In this document: one piece after another, positions 1 through 5,332 of the stretch | Position numbering within the stretch: the stretch's first letter is position 1 | Layout: the number at the start of each line of letters is the position of its first letter | Assembly (NCBI GenBank): GCA_019241735.1 | Contig: JAFAWN010000089.1 | Span: 1-5,792, forward strand | Length of the DNA stretch: 5,792 nt | From: Terriglobales bacterium | Lineage (GTDB): Bacteria > Acidobacteriota > Terriglobia > Terriglobales > Acidobacteriaceae | Direction: 5' to 3' | Position numbers and translations under genes: made by a program | The notes under the pieces: model-generated | Seen by the model: only the letters and a program-made list of their open reading frames with translations | Told to the model about the DNA's origin: nothing | The model's database searches: none

Positions 1-102
1 AATCCAGAGCTCAGCTTTGAGCAGCATCTTTCCGGCATTCAATCTTCCAGTCCCGCGGTTGATCGATCAGACGCACGCTTCCGGCAGTAGATAGCGTTCC
101 CG
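1..102. other. Left edge, downstream of thrB; no gene assigned
   Basis: This short stretch lies between the window edge and the thrB stop. On the plus strand, frame 1 is open from the edge to a TAG at 88-90 (29 codons) and frame 2 to a TAG about 90 bases in, so the tail of a converging plus-strand gene is possible. On the minus strand a frame offset from thrB is also open from within the thrB end to a TGA near position 10. None of these peptides has a motif I recognise. No hairpin followed by a T run is visible as a thrB terminator. Confidence 0.3.
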
Positions 103-1053
103 TTAAATAGTTGCGAACTGTCGTGGCGGCCGCTTTGAGCCTCCACGTTCGCTTATCTCAGTTGGAATTATTTCTGCGGAAAGCCGGTGAGAGCGCAGAT
201 GAGCGCGAATGCGATGCCTGACTCGTTCAGAATCCGCGGCTGGGCCCAGAAAAAGCAATACTGCGGGGCCTGCGCCGCTGAGGGAAACGCCTAAGATCCC
301 CGGGGTTCCCGCCAATCCCTGCAACACTGGAAGAAGCGGGCATAAGACTGCCCGATAAGGTTGGTGAATTCGGTCTTGGAGCGATGCTTGGAGCAGCTCT
401 GGCCGCCCCTGGGTTAAGGCCATCAGTAACAGCATCGAATTTTGAATGTTGGTAACCACATCGGCGCGAGAATAACGATTAGGGAGCACTCGCCGGGCTT
501 CTGCCGTAGGCAGAGCTTTTTCCGGGACAATCAACAACAACCGCCATTTCCCCTTCGGAGTTACCCGCGCGACTTCGGCGCTTCCGTCTCTGGAGATTCT
601 GGCTACGGCCAGGCCGCCCATCCAGCAGGCCGCCGCATTGTCGGGATGATGCTCACGGCGCGCGGCCTCGGCGATAATTTGCTCGTCATCCCAATCAAGA
701 CGACCAAAATGCACAGCCAGCGAGATGCCTGCCAGGCGGGCGGCAGCCGAGGAGCCACATCCCTTTCCGATGGGAATCTCATTCTCAAGGCGCAGCTTGA
801 GAGGTCTTACCAGATGCCGCCGGCTTTTTAGCACTTCCCGATAAGTTTCTAAAATGAGGTTGCCCCGGATGCGCTGGCAGATTTCAATATCACGGCCCTG
901 AGCTGTAATGGAAAACTCGTCCGAAATTTCGGCGTGGACACGTAGAAACAGTTTCAACGCGAGTGCCGCGCTATCAAACGCCGGGCCCAGATTGGCCGAG
1001 GTCGCAGGCAGAGTAAGAGCCAGTGCTACGAGGTCCCGCTTGCGGCGGGACAT
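103..1053 (-). CDS. thrB: Homoserine kinase (GHMP kinase family)
   Basis: Phosphorylates L-homoserine with ATP to O-phosphohomoserine, the substrate of threonine synthase; cytoplasmic. I chose the ATG at 1053, giving 316 residues, typical for the family. The reading frame extends 18 codons further upstream, but that part overlaps thrC and is arginine/lysine rich with no family resemblance. With this start the order is: motif 1 PATSANLGPAFD at residues 16-27 (family usually GPGFD, so one Gly is Ala); the ATP-binding glycine loop PIGKGCGSSAAA at 94-105; EHHPDN at 134-139 (family EGHPDN); the TAEARRVLP stretch around 183-191, whose Arg is expected to contact homoserine; and the C-terminal GHMP motif SLSGAGPA at 257-264. 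The gene follows thrC after a single base, so the two are surely co-transcribed and probably translationally coupled. The last 15 or so residues are basic and poorly conserved. The function is secure. Confidence 0.93.
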   Translation of the reverse strand: MSRRKRDLVALALTLPATSANLGPAFDSAALALKLFLRVHAEISDEFSITAQGRDIEICQRIRGNLILETYREVLKSRRHLVRPLKLRLENEIPIGKGCGSSAAARLAGISLAVHFGRLDWDDEQIIAEAARREHHPDNAAACWMGGLAVARISRDGSAEVARVTPKGKWRLLLIVPEKALPTAEARRVLPNRYSRADVVTNIQNSMLLLMALTQGRPELLQASLQDRIHQPYRAVLCPLLPVLQGLAGTPGILGVSLSGAGPAVLLFLGPAADSERVRHRIRAHLRSHRLSAEIIPTEISERGGSKRPPRQFATI

Positions 1054-1054
1054 G

Positions 1055-2434
1055 CTATTGTTTTTCCTCGGAGCGGATATCCATTTTTTCCGCCGCCTCC
1101 AGCGCATTCAGAACGATATCGGGAGTGGCGTCGAGTACCAGGGGCCGCCGCCGTTGCGCGTCAAGGCCTTCATCCTGAGTGTCCGCACCGGAAAAAAGCT
1201 CGCCGAGGTGATACTTCAAAGTGTAGTCAGAGTCTTTCAGCAGGTGACCGGTTAAAATTAGCACAGCCCTCTCCTGGGATTTCACGATCCCCCGCTTCAC
1301 CAATTTCTTCAGCCCGGCCAGGGTTACTGCCGACGCGGGCTCACAGCCAATTCCTTCCGCTCCAATCTCCGCTTTGGCCAAGGCAATCTCCGCCTCGCTG
1401 ACCTGCTCTACGGATCCTCCCGTGGCCTGTAGGACTCGCACCGCCTTCTTCCAGGAAGCAGGATTGCCGATGCGAATCGCGGTTGCATGCGTCTGCGCCT
1501 CCACTGGGATTAGTTGTTGCCCGGAATTTTCCCGCATGGTACGGACTAACGCGTTGGCGCCTTCCGCTTGAATAATCGAGATCCTAGGCAGTCTCGAGGT
1601 CAGCCCAATATCCTTCATTTCCAGAAATGCTTTTCCCAACGCGGACGAATTCGCCAAATTACCTCCGGGAACAATTACGTGGTCGGGTGCCTCCCAATCC
1701 AACTGCTCAAGTAATTCAATGGCGGCCGTTTTTTGCCCCTCCACACGGTGGGGATTTACTGAATTCAGCACATAAATCGGGGCGCGTTGTATTACTGCGT
1801 TCAATACTCGCGTGCAACCGTCGAAATCTGTCCGCAATTGACAGGTTAGCGCGCCATAGTCCAACGCCTGCGAAAGTTTGCTCCATGAAACCTGGCCCTC
1901 GGGGACCAGAACCAGGCTCCGCATTTTTCCGCGGGAAGCATAAGCCGCCATGGAAGCCGAAGTGTTTCCGGTGGATGCGCAAGCCACCCAGCGGTAGCCA
2001 TGTTGTCGCGCGAACGACGCCGCTACAGTCATCCCCGTATCCTTGAAGGAGCCCGTGGGATTCATCCCTTGATGTTTGGCGAATAACTGCCCGATTCCTA
2101 TCTTTCTCGCGGCTAGCGGCAGTTCGTAAAGTGGTGTGTTGCCTTCGCGGAGGGTGATGGGGGCTGTGCCAGCGGTGAGCGCGGGAAGCATTTCACGGAA
2201 TCGCCAGACGCCACTGGTGTCAAGCGAATGATTAGACGTCCGCCGTTGCTGCCATATTGTTTTCAGTGACTCAGCATCTATCCCCGAGCCCAATGCCGGA
2301 TAAATGACCTCGAGCAGGTCGCCGCAACCGGAGCATCGCATGTCGCGGTTTTCTGTAATGGCGACGGTGGCGCAGCCAATGCATCGTAATTGCGGCGCAT
2401 TCGATTTCGCCGGTACGCCGGCGGTTTTGTTCAT
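1055..2434 (-). CDS. thrC: Threonine synthase, PLP-dependent, with N-terminal zinc ribbon
   Basis: Converts O-phosphohomoserine to L-threonine and phosphate; cytoplasmic fold-type II PLP enzyme. Numbering from the ATG at 2434 (459 residues): a CxxC-x12-CxxC zinc ribbon at Cys18, 21, 34 and 37; the REGNTPL segment at about 96-102; the PLP lysine Lys131 in NPTGSFKDTGM; STGNTSAS at 154-161; and the glycine/asparagine loop PGGNLANSSA that should hold the PLP phosphate. The C-terminal LTGHLLKD is typical of bacterial forms of this length. The frame can be extended to a GTG at 2497 (480 residues), but that segment has no family character and contains a perfect TATAAT at 2465-2470, so I prefer the ATG. 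No good Shine-Dalgarno precedes the ATG. thrB follows after one base, and a cystathionine synthase/lyase gene is divergent. The family is certain; the start is likely. Confidence 0.93.
   Translation of the reverse strand: MNKTAGVPAKSNAPQLRCIGCATVAITENRDMRCSGCGDLLEVIYPALGSGIDAESLKTIWQQRRTSNHSLDTSGVWRFREMLPALTAGTAPITLREGNTPLYELPLAARKIGIGQLFAKHQGMNPTGSFKDTGMTVAASFARQHGYRWVACASTGNTSASMAAYASRGKMRSLVLVPEGQVSWSKLSQALDYGALTCQLRTDFDGCTRVLNAVIQRAPIYVLNSVNPHRVEGQKTAAIELLEQLDWEAPDHVIVPGGNLANSSALGKAFLEMKDIGLTSRLPRISIIQAEGANALVRTMRENSGQQLIPVEAQTHATAIRIGNPASWKKAVRVLQATGGSVEQVSEAEIALAKAEIGAEGIGCEPASAVTLAGLKKLVKRGIVKSQERAVLILTGHLLKDSDYTLKYHLGELFSGADTQDEGLDAQRRRPLVLDATPDIVLNALEAAEKMDIRSEEKQ
1065..1069 (-). promoter_or_regulatory. 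Ribosome binding site of thrB
   Basis: On the minus strand GAGGA lies 11 bases before the ATG at 1053, inside the last codons of thrC. It supports the internal ATG over the longer in-frame start at 1107. The spacing is slightly long, so coupling to thrC translation may help initiation. Confidence 0.55.
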
Positions 2435-2464
2435 ATCGAGTGTTTTTGCGAAAACGGAAGCTGA

Positions 2465-2470
2465 ATTATA
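2465..2470 (-). promoter_or_regulatory. Candidate -10 box of the thrC-thrB promoter
   Basis: The minus strand reads TATAAT exactly here. Transcription would start about 2458, leaving a leader of roughly 24 bases to the thrC ATG at 2434. No good -35 hexamer lies 16-18 bases upstream (the 17-base position reads GCAACT), so the promoter may need an activator or be weak. This is an inference from consensus matching alone. Confidence 0.45.
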
Positions 2471-2489
2471 AATGTACTTGTAACCGCAG

Positions 2490-2518
2490 TTGCTCACTTG
2501 CTGACTGGAAGATAGTCT
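2490..2518 (+). promoter_or_regulatory. Weak candidate promoter for the PLP enzyme gene
   Basis: TTGCTC at 2490-2495 and TAGTCT at 2513-2518 are separated by 17 bases and lie just upstream of the start at 2551. Both boxes match the sigma70 consensus only partly. The -35 would overlap the expected -35 region of the opposing thrC promoter, so the two polymerases could interfere. I see no SAM riboswitch or T-box structure; the leader would be only about 25 bases. Confidence 0.25.
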
Positions 2519-2538
2519 AAGATGTACCGCTTTCCGCC

Positions 2539-2545
2539 GGAGGAG
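2539..2545 (+). promoter_or_regulatory. Ribosome binding site of the cystathionine gamma-synthase/lyase gene
   Basis: GGAGGAG lies five bases before the ATG at 2551, a near-perfect Shine-Dalgarno. It fixes the start of this gene. Confidence 0.8.
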
Positions 2546-2550
2546 TTGAC

Positions 2551-3753
2551 ATGAATTTGCATAAGCACCATCAGGAAACCAAAGCCGTTCGTGGGGGGGG
2601 CGATCTCCGAAAAAAGAATGGGCCGGTATCCACTCCCATTTATCAGACTTCCACCTTCGAAGTCACCGACAATGAGCAGCAATTGCGTGCTACTCACACT
2701 GATATGTTTTATACGCGCTACGGCAACCCTACCCAGACCGTTGCCGAGGCTGCGATTGCGCAACTCGAGGGCGCGGATGCAGCGTTGCTTTTCGCCTCTG
2801 GGATGGGAGCGATCACCACTTCTCTGCTGGCAGTGTTGAAGAGCGGCGATCACATAGTCGCCCAGCGCGATATTTATGGTGGAACCACAAAATTCTTCAG
2901 CCAATGGCTGCCGAAATTCGGCATCGAAACTACCTTCGTCGACACCACAGAGTACGATCAGCACGCGCGCGCGATTCAACCGAATACCCGGCTCTTATAT
3001 CTGGAATCGCCGACCAACCCCCTGTTGCGGGTCATAGATCTTAAACGACTTTCAGCGCTCGCCAAGAAACACAATCTGATTTCCGTGATTGACAGTACAT
3101 TTGCAACCCCCATCAACACTCGCCCGGTGGAATTTGGCATCGATCTGGTGATGCATTCTGGCACCAAGTATTTTGCCGGCCATGCTGACCTGATTTGCGG
3201 GATCATGGCTGGACGGCGCGACCTGATCCAGAAAATTCAGGACGCTCGAACCACACTAGGCGTATGCATGGACCCCCATGCCGCCTGGCTGCTGCTTCGC
3301 GGGATCAAGACTTTGGCGGTTCGTATGCAACGCCAGAACGATAACGCCCTACGTGTGGCTGAGTTTTTGTCGCAGCACCCGAAGGTTGGGCGCGTCCATT
3401 ACCCGTTTTTGTCCGGGCATCCGCAGCGCGCTTTGGCGATGGAACAAATGCAAGGCGGCGGCGGAGTTCTTAGCTTTGAAGTTGTGGGGACAGGGGATGA
3501 CGCACGGCGGCTGACGGAATCGTTTCGCCTATTCACCCTCGCTCCAAGTCTTGGCGGCGTGGAATCGCTCGTAAGCATCCCGGTCCTGACCTCACATGCA
3601 ATGATTTCGCCGGAACAACGGCAGAAAATGGGAGTGACCGAACAATTGGTCCGGTTGTCGGTTGGAATCGAGAATGCCGATGATCTTATCGCCGACCTTG
3701 ATCAGGCGCTGAGCCAGATGGGCGCCGTGCGGGAGCATGCTGAAGTAGGTTAG
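2551..3753 (+). CDS. metB: Cystathionine gamma-synthase / gamma-lyase family PLP enzyme
   Basis: A 400-residue Cys/Met-metabolism PLP enzyme (fold type I), cytoplasmic. As a synthase it would join an O-acylhomoserine with cysteine to form cystathionine for methionine synthesis; as a lyase it would cleave cystathionine to cysteine, 2-oxobutyrate and ammonia. Visible: YTRYGNP at 54-60, whose Tyr54 and Arg56 bind the PLP phosphate of the neighbouring subunit; Tyr109 in DIYGGT, which stacks on PLP; Asp181 in DSTFATP (family usually DNTFATP); the PLP lysine Lys206 in HSGTKYFAGHAD (family usually GHSD); SLGGVESL at 333-340; and the substrate-carboxylate Arg368. SLGGVESL rather than SWGGYESL points away from E. 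coli-type beta-lyase, and Gly111 instead of Cys argues against methionine gamma-lyase. Synthase and lyase cannot be separated by eye; the divergent thrC-thrB pair favours synthase. A run of eight G sits at codons 14-17. The family is certain, the symbol tentative. Confidence 0.85.
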   Translation: MNLHKHHQETKAVRGGGDLRKKNGPVSTPIYQTSTFEVTDNEQQLRATHTDMFYTRYGNPTQTVAEAAIAQLEGADAALLFASGMGAITTSLLAVLKSGDHIVAQRDIYGGTTKFFSQWLPKFGIETTFVDTTEYDQHARAIQPNTRLLYLESPTNPLLRVIDLKRLSALAKKHNLISVIDSTFATPINTRPVEFGIDLVMHSGTKYFAGHADLICGIMAGRRDLIQKIQDARTTLGVCMDPHAAWLLLRGIKTLAVRMQRQNDNALRVAEFLSQHPKVGRVHYPFLSGHPQRALAMEQMQGGGGVLSFEVVGTGDDARRLTESFRLFTLAPSLGGVESLVSIPVLTSHAMISPEQRQKMGVTEQLVRLSVGIENADDLIADLDQALSQMGAVREHAEVG

Positions 3754-3760
3754 GCGTCAC

Positions 3761-4204
3761 ATGAGCCAGATTGACTTAAATCAAAGCCCTCCCGCCGGGA
3801 ATGCGCCTGCGTTCCATCACGTGGGCTACGCGGTCAAGTCCATTGCGGATATTGGCGGCGAATTCGCGCGATCACTTGGCGCAAACTGGGATGGTGAAAT
3901 TATTCACGACCCATTACAGCAGGCGCGGGTCAGCTTTTTCCGCTGCGGCGGAGTGGGAGCTGCCGCTGTAGAGCTGGTGGAACCTGCGGGCGAGAAATCA
4001 CCGTTACAGAAATTCGTCGAAAAAGGCGGCGGCCTGCACCATGTATGTTATGAAGTGGATGATCTCAATCTCCAACTCGAGCACAGCCGTTCGCAGGGCG
4101 CGGTGCTGGCTAAAGCGCCGCTTCCCGCGGTTGCTTTCGGAGGACGACGGATAGCGTGGGTTTTCACACGCCACAAGCTGCTGATTGAATATTTGGAGCG
4201 CTAG
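3761..4204 (+). CDS. VOC-family protein, methylmalonyl-CoA epimerase-like
   Basis: A 147-residue glyoxalase/vicinal-oxygen-chelate fold protein. It contains two beta-alpha-beta-beta-beta halves, and the four expected metal ligands are visible: His20 in FHHVGYAV, Glu71 in VELVEP, His94 in LHHVCYEVDD and Glu143 in LIEYLE. Length, the HHVCYEVDDL segment and FGGRRIAWVF resemble methylmalonyl-CoA epimerase, which interconverts the S and R forms of methylmalonyl-CoA on the propionyl-CoA to succinyl-CoA route. Related VOC proteins with the same ligands have other substrates (lactoylglutathione, dioxygenase-like, or unknown), so the activity is an inference. The first 17 residues are a loose Pro/Asn-rich lead-in. 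The gene starts seven bases after the preceding PLP-enzyme stop with only a weak AGGT as Shine-Dalgarno, which suggests one transcript and translational coupling. It converges on the PilZ gene with 17 bases between stops and no terminator hairpin visible there. Confidence 0.8.
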   Translation: MSQIDLNQSPPAGNAPAFHHVGYAVKSIADIGGEFARSLGANWDGEIIHDPLQQARVSFFRCGGVGAAAVELVEPAGEKSPLQKFVEKGGGLHHVCYEVDDLNLQLEHSRSQGAVLAKAPLPAVAFGGRRIAWVFTRHKLLIEYLER

Positions 4205-4221
4205 GCCCCGCAGAAGTCGTG

Positions 4222-4980
4222 TTATTCCTGACACACCGCAGGGAGATCAAATTGAAATGCGGCTTCCAGTTCTTGCTCGCTCATTTTGCGTAACAGGAAC
4301 TTTAAAATCTGCCGGTCCCCTTTACGAATGCCGCGAAACTCTATGCCAGTCCCTAGTTCCCGGTCGGAATGGCGCACCCGGCCCTTAAATCTCAGCTTGT
4401 AGTTGGCGACATCCAGCTCCAGTGCTAGTTCGGCACCGACCGGCAGGGTATTATGTGTGACAATCAAGCATCCGGTTTCTGAAAGGTCCCTGACTACTCC
4501 TTCGATCTTATTGATCGTTGCGCTTTGATTTTCGAGTTGTGCGACGCCTTCAACAGGAACGCGTGGCTGCCGCCGCCGATTTCCCCCGCTGCCGGAGTGA
4601 TCGGGCACCGGCCCGGATCTGCCAAGCGAAACCGGATCATACACATCGTCCATGTCGCGAAGTTCCGCCTCCCATACGATTCGCTCCGTCTCGACGGATT
4701 GAATTCCAACCTGACCGCTCAATTCCGTATTCGCTTCGCCAACCCAAATCACGCGGAAGAATATTTTGTTCTTCCCCCGCTCTATCGCGATAATTTCGCC
4801 TGCTACTTGCGGGCTTCGCAAACCAGAGATCCGCGCACCGCGCGGGGAAATATCGTAAGTACATGCCATGTCCAGACATGGCTTATATTCGCGGTCCCAG
4901 TAAGTGACGCGGACCGGCAGAGCCACCTGGATGCGCTTGTCTACGCGCTCAGGCTGTTCGTTGTTGGGCGGCTTGGTCAC
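4222..4980 (-). CDS. Tandem PilZ-domain protein, likely cyclic-di-GMP receptor
   Basis: A 252-residue soluble protein with two PilZ domains and nothing else recognisable; no signal peptide or membrane segment. PilZ domains bind cyclic-di-GMP through an RxxxR motif and a D/NxSxxG motif. Domain 1, about residues 10-105, has Arg12-xxx-Arg16 and Asp43-x-Ser45-xx-Gly48. Domain 2, about 135-235, has Arg136-xxx-Arg140 and Asp165-x-Ser167-xx-Gly170. A linker of about 30 residues, acidic then rich in Gly, Ser and Pro, joins them. Both motif sets look intact, so either domain could bind the ligand. The target (motility, polysaccharide, transcription) cannot be told from the window, and the neighbours are metabolic. 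Translation probably begins at a GTG at 4980; there is no strong Shine-Dalgarno, no ATG near by, and the frame is open back to a TAA near 5040. Fold secure, partner unknown, start moderately sure. Confidence 0.85.
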   Translation of the reverse strand: MTKPPNNEQPERVDKRIQVALPVRVTYWDREYKPCLDMACTYDISPRGARISGLRSPQVAGEIIAIERGKNKIFFRVIWVGEANTELSGQVGIQSVETERIVWEAELRDMDDVYDPVSLGRSGPVPDHSGSGGNRRRQPRVPVEGVAQLENQSATINKIEGVVRDLSETGCLIVTHNTLPVGAELALELDVANYKLRFKGRVRHSDRELGTGIEFRGIRKGDRQILKFLLRKMSEQELEAAFQFDLPAVCQE

Positions 4981-5058
4981 AAATGAGGGCGGCTGTCGCT
5001 GATAAACACGGTAACAACCACCTAGCTTGAGGTCAATTTACGTGCGTAACGGCGGTAT

Positions 5059-5070
5059 GTTACCGGTAAC
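5059..5070. repeat. 12-bp perfect palindrome GTTACCGGTAAC, candidate operator
   Basis: The two halves GTTACC and GGTAAC are exact inverted copies with no spacer, which is the form of a site for a dimeric regulator. The bases just outside do not extend the symmetry. It lies about 80 bp upstream of the PilZ start and about 45 bp before the candidate peroxiredoxin -35 box. Which protein binds, if any, cannot be told. Confidence 0.4.
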
Positions 5071-5115
5071 TGAACCATTCTTAGATGGAAGCCGCGGAAT
5101 GCAATCAACCGCGAA

Positions 5116-5143
5116 TTGACCGAATCTGCGAGGATTTTATATT
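5116..5143 (+). promoter_or_regulatory. Candidate sigma70-type promoter of the peroxiredoxin gene
   Basis: TTGACC (5116-5121) and TATATT (5138-5143) each match the consensus at five of six bases, with a 16-base spacer. Transcription would begin near 5150, giving an untranslated leader of about 180 bases before the ATG at 5333. A second, poorer -10-like TATGAT at 5268-5273 lacks a -35. Confidence 0.45.
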
Positions 5144-5316
5144 TCTATTGACGTCCGCACCCATTCCAGCCCTGGCGTCATCTGTTGTTGTATACCGGCG
5201 CACGCCTCTGGGCAGCGCGGAATGAAAGTTTCCGTACGCGCCATGTTTTTGTTACCACGCAATCTCATATGATGGCCCGAACCAAGTGTCCCGGTATCCC
5301 GGAAGGATTTTTACTT

Positions 5317-5325
5317 TAGGAGGAG
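5317..5325 (+). promoter_or_regulatory. Strong ribosome binding site of the peroxiredoxin gene
   Basis: TAGGAGGAG with seven bases to the ATG is close to a perfect anti-16S match and suggests a highly translated gene. Its first three bases also form the stop codon of a 16-codon reading frame (5269-5319). Confidence 0.85.
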
Positions 5326-5332
5326 AAACATA

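Larger units (their letters stand above)
4981..5332. other. 352-bp divergent intergenic region between the PilZ gene and the peroxiredoxin gene
   Basis: No conventional protein gene is visible. It holds a palindrome of two GGTAAC half-sites (5059-5070) with further GGTAAC copies at 5010-5015 and, inverted, at 5251-5256; a 5-bp inverted repeat CGCGG/CCGCG (5093-5097 and 5109-5113) directly before a promoter-like pair at 5116-5143; two tiny overlapping reading frames (5222-5272 and 5269-5319); and the peroxiredoxin ribosome binding site. A possible PilZ-gene promoter on the minus strand, TTGACC at 5031-5036 with a poor TACCGT at 5008-5013, is too weak to list separately. No terminator, tRNA or riboswitch fold was recognised. 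Confidence 0.5.

Noticed and set aside
10..157. Minus-strand frame reading TVRNYLTGTLSTAGSVRLID past the thrB stop
   Set aside because: It overlaps the thrB end in another frame, has no ATG and no recognisable motif; one converging plus-strand frame is equally open, so no gene is called.
442..831. 129-codon plus-strand open frame opposite thrB
   Set aside because: Lies wholly antisense to strongly conserved homoserine kinase motifs; its translation has no domain-like pattern and no ribosome binding site was seen.
1054..1107. Upstream extension of thrB by 18 codons overlapping thrC
   Set aside because: The extra residues are basic and unlike homoserine kinases; an ATG one base after the thrC stop has a ribosome binding site and gives family length.
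1627..2046. 139-codon plus-strand open frame opposite thrC
   Set aside because: Antisense to the conserved core of threonine synthase; translation is Arg/Pro-rich and low in pattern, as expected of a GC-driven shadow frame.
2435..2550. Possible SAM riboswitch or other methionine-responsive leader
   Set aside because: The leader to the plus-strand gene would be only a few tens of bases, too short for a SAM aptamer, and no matching stems were seen.
2494..2979. 161-codon minus-strand open frame opposite the cystathionine synthase/lyase gene
   Set aside because: Its body is antisense to the conserved PLP enzyme; no recognisable domain, and the thrC promoter and start lie just beyond its end.
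4205..4221. Bidirectional terminator between the converging VOC and PilZ genes
   Set aside because: Only 17 bases separate the stops and I see no GC-rich stem with a T run; any termination would have to lie within the coding ends.
4525..4986. 153-codon plus-strand open frame opposite the PilZ gene
   Set aside because: Fully antisense to two PilZ domains with intact motifs; no supporting start signal.
5291..5305. Hairpin at CCCGGTATCCCGG followed by TTTTT, as a terminator before the peroxiredoxin gene
   Set aside because: The arms do not pair beyond four bases, and a terminator immediately before a strong ribosome binding site would make sense only as attenuation, for which there is no other support.
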